From: a gamma proteobacterium HIMB55
GTDB taxonomy: Bacteria; Pseudomonadota; Gammaproteobacteria; Pseudomonadales; Halieaceae
Direction: 5' to 3'
DNA: 64,000 bases
Assembly: GCA_000227505.4 (NCBI GenBank)
Contig: AGIF02000001.1
Location: 2,190,035-2,254,034, forward strand
Positions 1 through 9,174 of the stretch are shown one piece after another. Below the pieces are notes generated by a model, which worked only from the letters and a program-made list of their open reading frames with translations, made no database searches and was not told the origin of the DNA. The translations under genes were made by a program, and so were the position numbers. Every line of letters starts with the position of its first letter. Position 1 is the first letter of the stretch.

Positions 1-569
1 AATAAGTTTGCGGAGAATCCACCGGAGACGCCGGCGAAGGCTGCGGCAATGCCGGAAATCGGGTGCCGTCCTGCCGCATGGAAAATAATGCCAGCGAGTG
101 GGATCAGTACGACATACGCGGCATCAGCAGCAAGGTTCCCCAACATACCCACGAGCACAACCGTCGGTGTCAGCAGTACATTGGGAACGTCTTTCACACC
201 CGCTCTCATTGCGGTACCAAAGAGCCCAACACGTTCAGCGACACCTGCACCCAACATAACAACCAGTACGTAGCCCAGTGGATGGAAATGGGTAAAGGTC
301 TTGGGCATATCCACCCACAACCTAGCGATATTGTCAGCTGATAATAAGCTGGTGGCAGTGATCACTTGCTGCGTACCGGTCGCAGGGTCGATCTTCGTGG
401 GATGCAGCGCAGAGACACCTGACAAACTGGCAAGGACCGAAATAGCGACCAAGCCAACGATCAGCCAGAAGAAGAGAAAGACCGGATCGGGTAACTTGTT
501 ACCGCTTCGTTCGACCCAACCTAAAAATCCACCCATGCCCGGCTGGGCATCGTTTGTTGACGTATTCAT
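1..569 (-). CDS. AbgT-family transporter, C-terminus cut by window edge
   Basis: Reading leftwards from the ATG at 569-567 gives about 189 residues open to the window edge. The start is MNTSTNDAQPGMGGFLGWVE, followed by hydrophobic membrane segments. A later segment contains the run GNLAADAAYVVLIPLAG and then HPISGIAAAFAGVSGGFSAN, which is typical of the p-aminobenzoyl-glutamate transporter (AbgT) family. Known members move p-aminobenzoyl-glutamate or export sulfonamides using ion gradients at the inner membrane. The family call rests on the N-terminal third only, so substrate is not assignable. The gene is monocistronic as far as visible; the amidase on the same strand lies upstream with a 220-base gap. 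Confidence 0.85.
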   Translation of the reverse strand, partial: MNTSTNDAQPGMGGFLGWVERSGNKLPDPVFLFFWLIVGLVAISVLASLSGVSALHPTKIDPATGTQQVITATSLLSADNIARLWVDMPKTFTHFHPLGYVLVVMLGAGVAERVGLFGTAMRAGVKDVPNVLLTPTVVLVGMLGNLAADAAYVVLIPLAGIIFHAAGRHPISGIAAAFAGVSGGFSANL

Positions 570-789
570 GGTGTGCTCCCCAGTTGCTGAATCGGATGAA
601 TCAGCGCGCTCTGAAATATCTGATCTCCACCCGCAGTTTACCTACGTGACCCCTCAATGCCACCTCAATACCACCCGCGTCATGACCTTCTAAAATCGAT
701 CCCTAGATGGAGTGGAGCGCGTGCTTTTCGCAATCAAGCCAGCTCCGTAGCTGTAGCGTGAATACCAACGTTGTATTACTCGCTCCAAG

Positions 790-2238
790 TCATTCATAAC
801 CGTCTGCGAGTGTGCTGACGTAGCCGGCTTCTTCCAGCATCCTCGCAACAGCAAGCGTCGTTCGATCGCCGTACTCGGGTCCTATGACCTGCAAACCAAA
901 AGGCAGACCGTCGCTATGCCGACCAACAGGCACAGCGGTTGAGGGCAAACTGCACAGAGTGGCGACGCCCGCCCACACAATGTTGTCCGAGTAGGGTCGG
1001 GCCTCGTCGTTGACGAGGATTTTGCGCGCACCAAACGGTGTGTCCTGATCGTGCGGCATCGCTGTGGTCGGTGTTACGGGGCAAATCAGCACGTCGTAGT
1101 CGTCAAAAAACGCCGCCCACTTCGCCACCATGTGAGCCCGAATCTCATTCCAAAGTAGCCACTCACGATGAGGCAATAAGGTACCCCTCGCCTGAATCGC
1201 GTTATGAGACTTATCGTCAGGCCCCAAGTCGCGCGCAACACGCTCCATAAGCGCAATTTCATCGGGCCCAAAACTGGCGCCAATGATGGGTGATAAATGC
1301 ATGAGATAGGTTTCGTGGTGCTCGGCGAGCGAAAAGTCAGGCTTTGCCTCGTTGACCGTTGCACCTTGCGACGCCAAGGCCTGCCCTGCCCGCTCAATCC
1401 CCGCAAGCATTTCAGCGTCTACGGGACAGTAGTCATCACCCAGCCAGAGCCCCACACGCAAGTGTTTGACCGATTCCGCTCGAGAAGGGGGTAACGCAAG
1501 CTCAGCGCCTTCGCCGGGCTTAGAGTCAAAACCAACTGTCACATCAAACGCTAGCTCGAGATCATCCACCGATCGGGCGAGGGGCCCCATCACACCTAGG
1601 GCAGAGGTTGTCATTGCACCGTGGGTGGGCGGTACGTGACCCCGTTGCGGAATAATGTCGAACGTAGGTTTGTGACCGAAAAGGCCGCAGAAATGGGAAG
1701 GTGTACGGATAGACCCACCGATATCGCTACCAAATTCTAGTGGCGTCATTCCTGACGCCAAGGCCGCTGCCGCGCCACCCGATGAACCCCCGGGTGTTCG
1801 CTCAGCGTTGTGCGGATTGTAGGTAGTGCCATGTATCGCGTTGTAAGTTTGGAGGTCAGCGCAATGAAGCGGCGTGTTGGTTTTACCGAGAATGATGGCC
1901 CCCGCCTCTCTTAAGCGCTTTACCACCACCGCATCCGAATCTGACACCCAGCCCTTAAACGGCAGATGCCCCACCTCACAGGTCAGCCCCGTGACCTCGT
2001 ATGCGTCTTTAATGGTCATTGGCAAACCGTGCAATGCGCCCAGAGGCTCACCGCGGGTAACCATCTCATCAGCACGCTGGGCTTCTTCGCGCGCCTCGTC
2101 AAAGCGCTCTGCAATGACTGCATTGATAGTGGGGTTATGCTTCTCGATACGGTCTATGAAGAAATCCGTTACCTCTACCGAGGACAATTTCCCTTTGCCG
2201 ATATCACGAGCGAGTTCTGTAGCGGTTTGATTCAGCAT
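790..2238 (-). CDS. Amidase signature family hydrolase
   Basis: A 482-residue cytoplasmic protein with the whole amidase-signature core. The Ser-cisSer-Lys triad is visible as Lys77 (in PMTIKDAY), Ser152 (in GGSSGG) and Ser176 (in GSDIGGSIR). The spacings of 75 and 24 match those known for fatty acid amide hydrolase, so the enzyme should be active. No signal peptide is seen. The family hydrolyses amide bonds ranging from aryl amides to fatty acid amides and Glu-tRNA. There is no gatBC partner nearby, so this is a catabolic amidase rather than GatA. A GGAG sits upstream of the ATG. It is divergent from the GH3 gene, sharing a 121-base intergenic region. Substrate unknown. Confidence 0.9.
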   Translation of the reverse strand: MLNQTATELARDIGKGKLSSVEVTDFFIDRIEKHNPTINAVIAERFDEAREEAQRADEMVTRGEPLGALHGLPMTIKDAYEVTGLTCEVGHLPFKGWVSDSDAVVVKRLREAGAIILGKTNTPLHCADLQTYNAIHGTTYNPHNAERTPGGSSGGAAAALASGMTPLEFGSDIGGSIRTPSHFCGLFGHKPTFDIIPQRGHVPPTHGAMTTSALGVMGPLARSVDDLELAFDVTVGFDSKPGEGAELALPPSRAESVKHLRVGLWLGDDYCPVDAEMLAGIERAGQALASQGATVNEAKPDFSLAEHHETYLMHLSPIIGASFGPDEIALMERVARDLGPDDKSHNAIQARGTLLPHREWLLWNEIRAHMVAKWAAFFDDYDVLICPVTPTTAMPHDQDTPFGARKILVNDEARPYSDNIVWAGVATLCSLPSTAVPVGRHSDGLPFGLQVIGPEYGDRTTLAVARMLEEAGYVSTLADGYE

Positions 2239-2359
2239 CTTTGGCGTACTCCCAGCACTAGTTTTTATTGGACGCTTGAAGATTCGACAATTACCTTACC
2301 GGTAGAGATCATGTGCTGAATACACCCGAATAGAGGTGGAACACTGAGGAATAAAAATA

Positions 2360-4285
2360 ATGAAGATCGTCGTAAGACTAGTCGTCGCTGTCTTGGTCGT
2401 AGCTGCCTTATATGCAACGAACCTCTTTCTAAAGCCCATCAGCAAAATTAAAGCGTCGCTCGCACAAACCAGCACTAGCGAACCCATCACCGTCGACGGT
2501 GAAGTATTCCGCGATTTGAACCGCAACGGCTCGCTTGATCCCTACGAAGACTACCGGGTTGCGACCACCGATCGCGTGGAGGACCTCCTCAGTCAAATGA
2601 CGCTCGAAGAAAAAGTCGGCCAGATGTTTCATCCGCCGGTGCTTATCGAGCCCGACCCCCTATTTCGGGTGTTCCTGGAAGCAATGAACGCCGGAACGTC
2701 TATTGAAGAACTCATCAGTCGAAAGTCACTCACCCATTTCAATTTCTACGGTGGCGCCAGTCCCGAAAACATCGCAAAGCGGTTAAACGAATTACAGCGG
2801 ATCGCCGAGCGCGCGCGCTTAGGTATTCCCCTCTCCATTAGCAGCGACCCCGTGCATGAAGTACCGCGTGGCGGTGGCATTGCCTCCTTTACCCTTGGGG
2901 GAGTCTCCAAGTGGCCCTCGCAATTAGGGTTTGCAGCAGGTCGCGACGCCAACATGCTTGAGGCCTTCGGTAAGGTCGCGGCAGCTGAGTACCGAGCTAT
3001 GGGTTTCACAACAGCGCTTCACCCCATGAGTGATATGGCAACGGAACCGCGATGGGCAAGAAACTTCGGCACCTTTGGCTCAAATGCGGAACTGTCAGCG
3101 GAGATGACGGTTGCCTACATGAAAGGCTTCCAAGGCAATGGTCTCAGCGACAAAAGCGTCATGACCATGGTCAAGCACTTTCCAGGAGGTGGCCCGCAGC
3201 TCGATGGTTTGGACCCTCACCTAAAGTCAGGCGAGAGCCAGGTGTACCCCGGCGAAAACTTTGAATATCACCTTGCCCCCTTTATCGCTGCCATCGAAAA
3301 CGATATGCGCGTTGTAATGCCCTACTACGGCATCCCCACGGCACAAACCGACGACGACGTTGCGATGGCCTACAACCGTTACATTTTGACCGACCTATTA
3401 CGTGATGAACTTGGTTTCGAAGGCGTGGTCTGCACAGACTGGGGCGTTGTCACTGGCCGCATCTGGGGTGTTGAGGCGCTTACCATCGAAGAGCGATACC
3501 TCAAATCCGTCGAGGCTGGTGTTGATCAGTACGGTGGTGAGAGCGACCCCGAGTACATTGTCGATCTCGTGAATAGCGGTGCCATCTCAGAGGCGCGTAT
3601 CGACGAGTCGGTGCGTCGAATCCTGAAAAATAAATTCGATCTTGGCCTTTTCGAGGAGCCGTTTGTCGACGAAACCGCCATCACTGAGCTGGTTAACCTG
3701 CCTGAGTACACTGCGCTCGGTATGCAGGCACAACGCAACGCCGTTGTGTTGCTGGACAACGAGACTGCTGAGTTGCCCCTTGCTGCCAAAACACGGATTT
3801 TCGTGGATGGTCTAGAACCCAGCGTTGCGGCGAACTATGGCACTGTTGTTAACACCCCCGAAGAAGCCGATGTAGTCCTTCTGTTCCTAAATACAGTGTT
3901 CAATGGCACCCAACCCGCGGGTACCGACCGCACACTCGACAAAATGCTGGCATCGCGCTTCCCCGACACAAACCTCGCTTTCAATGACGAGATCCTTGCT
4001 AAAGCCAAGTCCTACAGCGAAGTGAGTCAGCTCGTAACCCTCGTAGATCTAAATCGGCCGGCCGTTCTGACCGAGCTTAACGATATGAGCAGCGCCTTGG
4101 TCGGGACGTTTGGTGTGTCGGATGAAGCCATGCTGGATGTCGTCTTTGGCATGCACAACCCAAGCGGGAAGTTACCGTTCGAGCTTCCCTCATCGATGGC
4201 TGAGGTAGAAGCGCAGTTAGAAGACGTGCCAGACGACACGGCCAATCCGCTGTTCCCGTACGGGTGGGGTTTGAACTACCAGTAG
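2360..4285 (+). CDS. Glycoside hydrolase family 3 protein (beta-glucosidase-like), membrane-anchored
   Basis: A 641-residue protein. It begins with a hydrophobic segment (residues 3-25) that has no clear cleavage site, so it probably remains anchored on the periplasmic side. Residues about 52-65 read DLNRNGSLDPYEDY, an EF-hand-like Ca-binding loop. The GH3 barrel follows with KHFPGGGPQLDGLDPH and the nucleophile Asp360 in GVVCTDWG. The C-terminal alpha/beta sandwich follows, ending in LPFELPSSMAEVEAQ and FPYGWGLNY, which is typical of GH3. The family removes terminal beta-linked sugars. A GAGGA lies 9 bases before the ATG. The exact sugar is not predictable. A GPH transporter at 12.9 kb and a GH2 enzyme at 62 kb are not linked to it. 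Confidence 0.92.
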   Translation: MKIVVRLVVAVLVVAALYATNLFLKPISKIKASLAQTSTSEPITVDGEVFRDLNRNGSLDPYEDYRVATTDRVEDLLSQMTLEEKVGQMFHPPVLIEPDPLFRVFLEAMNAGTSIEELISRKSLTHFNFYGGASPENIAKRLNELQRIAERARLGIPLSISSDPVHEVPRGGGIASFTLGGVSKWPSQLGFAAGRDANMLEAFGKVAAAEYRAMGFTTALHPMSDMATEPRWARNFGTFGSNAELSAEMTVAYMKGFQGNGLSDKSVMTMVKHFPGGGPQLDGLDPHLKSGESQVYPGENFEYHLAPFIAAIENDMRVVMPYYGIPTAQTDDDVAMAYNRYILTDLLRDELGFEGVVCTDWGVVTGRIWGVEALTIEERYLKSVEAGVDQYGGESDPEYIVDLVNSGAISEARIDESVRRILKNKFDLGLFEEPFVDETAITELVNLPEYTALGMQAQRNAVVLLDNETAELPLAAKTRIFVDGLEPSVAANYGTVVNTPEEADVVLLFLNTVFNGTQPAGTDRTLDKMLASRFPDTNLAFNDEILAKAKSYSEVSQLVTLVDLNRPAVLTELNDMSSALVGTFGVSDEAMLDVVFGMHNPSGKLPFELPSSMAEVEAQLEDVPDDTANPLFPYGWGLNYQ

Positions 4286-4291
4286 AGAGAG

Positions 4292-4504
4292 CTACTCGAT
4301 TTCGATTGCCAAGTCGTCCTCTGATACCGAGTCACCTTCGGAGATATGTAGCGCAGCGATCGTACCTGAATGGGGTGCCTCGTAAGGCACCTCCATCTTC
4401 ATCACTTCAAGGATGAACAAGGTCTGACCCTCATCGACTGCTTCTCCCTCTGCGACAAGAAGCTTCCAAACGGATCCACCGGTCTCTAACTCAATTTTTG
4501 TCAT
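4292..4504 (-). CDS. Small biotin carboxyl carrier protein
   Basis: A 70-residue protein consisting only of a biotinyl/lipoyl domain. The biotinylation site is Lys36 in EVMKMEVP. It lacks the Pro/Ala-rich linker and N-terminal domain of AccB, so it is the short stand-alone carrier type. It lies 18 bases downstream of the carboxyltransferase gene on the same strand, and a GGAG 8 bases before the ATG supports the start. It should be biotinylated in the cytoplasm and shuttle carboxyl groups to the neighbouring carboxyltransferase. A lipoyl role is less likely because MKM flanks the Lys. No biotin carboxylase gene is in this window. Confidence 0.9.
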   Translation of the reverse strand: MTKIELETGGSVWKLLVAEGEAVDEGQTLFILEVMKMEVPYEAPHSGTIAALHISEGDSVSEDDLAIEIE

Positions 4505-4522
4505 TATTTTCTCCAGTGCGTC

Positions 4523-6076
4523 TCAAGGTCTAATAGCAAAGGCTGAGGGACCCAAGAGTTCAGGTAGTAACGGTTGAACCCGCGCCAACCATTTGCAAAG
4601 TTCAGGACGCGTCTCGCGCGGGTCGATGAGGTCATGAACAGCCAGCGCTTCCGCACGCGGGAAAGGTGACTGTTTCGCAGCTAGCATCTCCTCGAGCTCC
4701 CGGCGCTTGGCGTCTGGATCGGGTGCGGCCTCGATTTCACGTCGGAAAGCCACGGCAACACCACCTTCCACAGGTAGTGGACCACTCTCGGCAGAAGGCC
4801 ATGCGAGCACATAGGCTTCGGGACCATAGTGCGCTGCCTGCGCGACACCAAAAGAACGCCGGACCATCACCGCCGCCCAAGGCACTGTGGTCATCGCGGC
4901 TGTCAGTACCGCCGACGCGCCATGACGAATCGTCGCCTCCTTCTCAGCCTGACTACCGATCATAAAACCAGGCTCATCTACCAAGGTAATAATCGGGAGG
5001 CTAAAGGTCTCGCACAATTCCATAAAGCGACGCGCCTTTTGTGCGCCGTCTGCGGTCATTGAGCCTGCGAGGAACTTACAGTCATTCCCCCAAACCCCAA
5101 CTGTTTGTCCGTTAAGTCGCGCAAGACCGGTTATTTGGGACCGGCCGTAGCCTTTCCCCATCTCAAAAAAACTGTCCTTGTCGAACACTGCTCTGATGAT
5201 CTTGCGCATCTCAAACGCAACGCGCCGGTCACGCGGCACAACCTCGAGCAGCGACTCGTCGCAACGATCGATCGGGTCATCACAGTCCAAGACCGGAGCA
5301 AGCTGATTGATGTTGTCCGGCATGTAGGACAGAAAACATTTTATCTCCTCGATGCACGCGCGCTCATCGTCCGCACCGTTATCGACGGTGCCGTTCTTGG
5401 TGTGCACCTTCCAACCACCCAGCTCATCTTTGGTCTTTTTCTCACCCATGGCACGCTCAACCACGGCGGGACCTGCAGTAATGATTTGCGCGGTGCTTTT
5501 GGACATCACCGAGAAGTGCGAAGCGACAAGTCTTCCCGCAGGAAGCCCCGCCACAGCACCCATCGCCGCAGTGGCCACGGGCACAGTTGCCATCGCCTGT
5601 GCTACCGAGCGAAAACGCGACGGCGCATTCACAGGGCCAGGAAGGTTTGGACCTTTACCGCTGGTGCCCCCGACACTGCCGCCCGAACCTTCGTGCAAGC
5701 GAATCAAGGGGACTTTGTACTGAACCGCGAGATCCTCAGCGTAAACACTCTTGCGAAGACCGGCCGGTGAAGGCGAGCCACCGCGCATGGTGAAGTCTTC
5801 GCCGCCCACAATGACCCGACGGCCATTCACTTTGCCAAAACCCAGAATGAAGTTTGCGGGGTCGTAACTAACAAGCTCTCCGGCCTCGTTGTAGACAGGC
5901 GTACCGGCAACAGGGCCTAACTCCTCAAACGACCCGTCATCGAGAAGCTGATCAACACGCTCACGAATGGTTAAGCGGTTTTGACTGTGCTGTTTGGCAA
6001 CCGCATCAACGCCGCCTTGAGCGAGTGCGAGTTCACGGCGCTTCTTGATTTCATCGACTTCCGGTTTCCAGCTCAT
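4523..6076 (-). CDS. Acyl-CoA carboxylase carboxyltransferase (beta) subunit
   Basis: A 517-residue crotonase-fold carboxyltransferase of the propionyl/methylcrotonyl-CoA carboxylase beta type. The N half has the family hallmark RLTIRERVDQLLDDGSFEELG and the glycine-rich acyl-CoA oxyanion region RLHEGSGGSVGGTSG. The C half has FLAGSMTADGAQKARRFMEL and VDEPGFMIG. It transfers CO2 from biotin to an acyl-CoA; the acyl group is not predictable. It lies 47 bases downstream of the monooxygenase and 18 bases upstream of the small biotin carrier, so probably in one operon. No alpha subunit with biotin carboxylase is nearby. A GGAAA lies 7 bases before the ATG. Confidence 0.9.
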   Translation of the reverse strand: MSWKPEVDEIKKRRELALAQGGVDAVAKQHSQNRLTIRERVDQLLDDGSFEELGPVAGTPVYNEAGELVSYDPANFILGFGKVNGRRVIVGGEDFTMRGGSPSPAGLRKSVYAEDLAVQYKVPLIRLHEGSGGSVGGTSGKGPNLPGPVNAPSRFRSVAQAMATVPVATAAMGAVAGLPAGRLVASHFSVMSKSTAQIITAGPAVVERAMGEKKTKDELGGWKVHTKNGTVDNGADDERACIEEIKCFLSYMPDNINQLAPVLDCDDPIDRCDESLLEVVPRDRRVAFEMRKIIRAVFDKDSFFEMGKGYGRSQITGLARLNGQTVGVWGNDCKFLAGSMTADGAQKARRFMELCETFSLPIITLVDEPGFMIGSQAEKEATIRHGASAVLTAAMTTVPWAAVMVRRSFGVAQAAHYGPEAYVLAWPSAESGPLPVEGGVAVAFRREIEAAPDPDAKRRELEEMLAAKQSPFPRAEALAVHDLIDPRETRPELCKWLARVQPLLPELLGPSAFAIRP

Positions 6077-6123
6077 GCGTTTTCCAATCCGGTGAAACTA
6101 CTGAGAAACCATACCGTGGACTG

Positions 6124-8010
6124 CTACGAGATTTCGAGTCCTTTTAGGTCTCCCGCCTCGCGCCACTTTGCCATGAGGTTAAAGAATTCGATCGGGCCAC
6201 CGCCGTAAAACGTGTTTTGAGACTCAAACTCCACATGTCCCTCGTTGTTGTAATAACCGGGGGTGCAGGACTTTTGGAATTCCTCGGTTTGTCTGGCTAC
6301 GCGCTTAATGGTGTTGATCCAAGCAGCCTCAGCTTTCTCAGAGGCATCAACCCGCGTCGCGCCACGCTTCTTGAGCTCACCTAAAATATAAGCCGTCTGC
6401 ATTGCGTTCTCGTCGAGTGCGAACGTATAGGTCGCAGTGAACCCTGACTGTTGAGGACCAAAGAAAAACGCGTTGGGGAAGCCCCGGCTATGAAGGCCGT
6501 GGAAGGTCGCCATGCCATCAGCCCATTTATCCGAAATCGTTAAACCATCGATACCGGAAATGGAATATCCGGCGCGGCGCGAGTAATCGGTGCCCACCTC
6601 AAAGCCGGTAGCAAACACAATACAGTCCACTTCGAATTCCTGACCGTTCGCCACCACGCCCTTCTCTGTGAAGGCCTCTACGCCTTGACCGTCAGTATCG
6701 ACGAGCGTCACGTTGGGATTGTTAAACGCTTGTAAGTATTCGTCGTGGAAACAGGGTCGCTTACAGAATTGCCGATAATAAGGCTTGAGTGATTCCGCGG
6801 TCTCGAAGTCCTCAACTACCGAATCTGCGCGGGCACGAACCTTTTCCATTTTCGCAAAATCCGCCATCTCCATTTTTTCTTGAAGACCCATCTCGACCAT
6901 TGCCTTGTCGGTCAGGTACTGCTTGAGACCACGCTCTTTGCGCGCGCTTGAAAGCGCCCAACCCAAGCTCCATGCGAGCAGGCGCCAGCCACTAGGACGG
7001 TATTGGCGCATGCCACCAAAAATATCCCGAAACGCCTCGGTCCAACCGTCGCGCACCAGATCTTCTTTGACAGGCATACCCGCCAAAAGCGATTCAAAGT
7101 TCGTTCGGCGCTTGTGATGCCAACCGGGTTGTTGTGCCTTCACCCAATCCTCATCGATATCTGTGTTGTTTCGAACATCAATTGATGAGGGCGTCCGCTG
7201 GAACACATAGAGCTCTTTTGCACCGGCCGCCAGGTGTGGGACACACTGAACAGCAGTAGCGCCTGTGCCAATAACCGCCACGCGTTTGTCCGCTAATTTG
7301 TCGAGCCCACCAAAGGGACCGCCACCGGTGTAGTCATAATCCCAACGGCTCGTGTGGAAGGTGTGCCCCGTGTATTTATCGATGCCAGATATACCAGGCA
7401 ATTTTGGGCGGTTTAGCGGACCGTTCGAATGGATAACAAAGCGCGCTTTAATGGTGTCACCACGATTCGTTTGCGCGATCCAAGCCCCCTCTTCCTCAGA
7501 CCAATCCGTGCTTAGTATCTGCGTCTGCATCAGCGCAATCTCGTGCAGTTTGTATTGCTCCGCGATTACCTGACAGTACTCCAGTGTCTCGGTCGCGTTG
7601 GTGTAGCGCTGCTTGGGAACAAAACCCGTCTCTTCAAGGAGCGGGAAATAGACGAGCGATTCAATGTCGCATGAGGCACCGGGGTAGCGGTTCCAATACC
7701 ACGTGCCCCCAAAGCCGCCACCCTTCTCGACAATCATCAGATCGTTGATACCAGTATCACGAAGTCGCGCGGCAGCGAGCATGCCGCCAAAGCCACCACC
7801 TATAATGAGGACTTCCACCTCGGCGTTGACCGGCTCACGCTCGAAGCCAGGCTCTACATAGGGGTCATCAATGTAATGTGAGAAATCACCCGTGACCTCG
7901 ATGTACTGATCGTTGCCATCAGCTCGAATGCGCTTATCGCGTTCCTGCCGATACTTCTCTCTTAGCTGTTCTGGATCAAAACTGACCTTTTCAGACACTG
8001 CGGCCGTCAT
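6124..8010 (-). CDS. Flavin-containing Baeyer-Villiger-type monooxygenase
   Basis: A 628-residue cytoplasmic flavoprotein. The FAD Rossmann motif GGGFGG is at residues 71-76, followed by GTWYWNRYPG at 102-111. The Baeyer-Villiger fingerprint appears as YTGHTFHTSRWD at 213-224, with Tyr in place of the usual Phe. The second, NADPH-binding, Rossmann motif GTGATA is at 248-253. This class inserts oxygen next to a ketone to give an ester or lactone. An esterase gene lies 117 bases upstream on the same strand. This supports a ketone to ester to alcohol-plus-acid sequence, though that order is inferred. The N-terminal extension of about 65 residues resembles long BVMOs such as cyclopentadecanone- and steroid-type enzymes. 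A GGAG precedes the ATG. Confidence 0.92.
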   Translation of the reverse strand: MTAAVSEKVSFDPEQLREKYRQERDKRIRADGNDQYIEVTGDFSHYIDDPYVEPGFEREPVNAEVEVLIIGGGFGGMLAAARLRDTGINDLMIVEKGGGFGGTWYWNRYPGASCDIESLVYFPLLEETGFVPKQRYTNATETLEYCQVIAEQYKLHEIALMQTQILSTDWSEEEGAWIAQTNRGDTIKARFVIHSNGPLNRPKLPGISGIDKYTGHTFHTSRWDYDYTGGGPFGGLDKLADKRVAVIGTGATAVQCVPHLAAGAKELYVFQRTPSSIDVRNNTDIDEDWVKAQQPGWHHKRRTNFESLLAGMPVKEDLVRDGWTEAFRDIFGGMRQYRPSGWRLLAWSLGWALSSARKERGLKQYLTDKAMVEMGLQEKMEMADFAKMEKVRARADSVVEDFETAESLKPYYRQFCKRPCFHDEYLQAFNNPNVTLVDTDGQGVEAFTEKGVVANGQEFEVDCIVFATGFEVGTDYSRRAGYSISGIDGLTISDKWADGMATFHGLHSRGFPNAFFFGPQQSGFTATYTFALDENAMQTAYILGELKKRGATRVDASEKAEAAWINTIKRVARQTEEFQKSCTPGYYNNEGHVEFESQNTFYGGGPIEFFNLMAKWREAGDLKGLEIS

Positions 8011-8127
8011 CGGATCTCCCTACCTGAGATAACTTAATGCTTGGGTGTAATTCTTATTTTGTAACGCAAAAGCTAGCAGAAATACGCCGCTGTTGACCAT
8101 TCGTCTAAGCGACAAACGCCTCAAGCC

Positions 8128-9174
8128 TCAGCGTTTGCACTCATCCACCCAGCTCCGAATATCACGCGCCGTCATTCGAGACAGATCAGGGAATGCTGAT
8201 ACAAAGAGATCTGCAGCATGCATTGTGCCCATAACCTGTCGGCAGTGAGCCTTAACGCCCGCTGACAATAACAGTCGGTAGAACTCGATACCTTCATCTC
8301 GCAAGGGATCGCATTCATTCACATTAACCATGGTCGGAGGAAAATCAGCAACATCTTCGACCGCCGCAAAACTCGGCCAAGCCACTGGGTTTTTGGCCTC
8401 GAGTTGCTCGATGCCGTATCCCATACTGATTAAATTTGAGCCGACGGTAATGAAGATGCCATCGTTGTCGCTGCTCGAGGGGAGATCTGGGTCTGGCCAT
8501 CGGCCGTTGATGAAGGGACACATGCTGTACAAGCCGGCCTGTTTGTCACCGTGCCCATCCCGAAGGAGTTGCATGGTCGTTGCAATGCTCAGGTTACCGC
8601 CACCACTTTCGCCAGCGATGAGCATATGGCTCGCATCGATATTGAGTTCGCTTGCGTGGTCGTGCGTCCACAAAAATCCTGAGACACAGTCATTCAAACC
8701 GGCAGGGAATGGAGCTACTTCTTCGGCCGAAGATGGGCTTAGACAGTTGCGGAAATCAACCATCATCACCGCCAGACCCTGATGCGCAATCATCTTTCCC
8801 CACGCCCGGTAATTACCGTCAAAACACGAGTAGAAAGCCATTCCACCGCCGTGAATATAGAAAACACAGGGGAGCATTTCATCCGTATCTGGACGAATAA
8901 AGTTCATATCTACGGAGTTGCCGTCAGGTGCAGAATCGATGGTTTTGCGCTCGATAATGAGTCCCGCATTTGGCACCACGGACTCGTCATCCGCCGCCTC
9001 CATCATCATTTTCATGCCTTCGGCTTTCATAAGCTCTTCGGGACTGTTCACTACCTCGAGCGCAGCCTCACGCGAGTCAACGTCGCTGAACTTCGACATG
9101 GTCTGATCGAGACCCTCCAAGAGTGGCACTAGCCGTGGGTCGAGCCGTCGATCATTTTTAAATCTATCAGTCAT
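8128..9174 (-). CDS. Alpha/beta hydrolase, hormone-sensitive lipase family esterase
   Basis: A 348-residue hydrolase with the HSL oxyanion motif HGGG at residues 108-111 and the nucleophile Ser190 in GESGG. The probable acid and base are Asp289 (NECDPLRD) and His319 (MHAADLF). No signal peptide is seen, so it is cytoplasmic. The roughly 100-residue N-terminal cap is normal for the family. It is the first gene of a minus-strand run with the Baeyer-Villiger monooxygenase, the natural partner whose ester product it could cleave. An AGGAG sits just before the ATG. An inverted repeat at 9218-9245 lies upstream of the gene. Confidence 0.9.
   Translation of the reverse strand: MTDRFKNDRRLDPRLVPLLEGLDQTMSKFSDVDSREAALEVVNSPEELMKAEGMKMMMEAADDESVVPNAGLIIERKTIDSAPDGNSVDMNFIRPDTDEMLPCVFYIHGGGMAFYSCFDGNYRAWGKMIAHQGLAVMMVDFRNCLSPSSAEEVAPFPAGLNDCVSGFLWTHDHASELNIDASHMLIAGESGGGNLSIATTMQLLRDGHGDKQAGLYSMCPFINGRWPDPDLPSSSDNDGIFITVGSNLISMGYGIEQLEAKNPVAWPSFAAVEDVADFPPTMVNVNECDPLRDEGIEFYRLLLSAGVKAHCRQVMGTMHAADLFVSAFPDLSRMTARDIRSWVDECKR

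Noticed and set aside
790-2238. GatA subunit of the Glu-tRNA amidotransferase
   Set aside because: No gatB or gatC neighbour, and the sequence outside the signature follows catabolic amidases.
5105-5770. 221-codon plus-strand open frame
   Set aside because: It lies antisense inside the carboxyltransferase gene, whose protein is clearly conserved. The antisense product is His/Arg-rich with no family resemblance.
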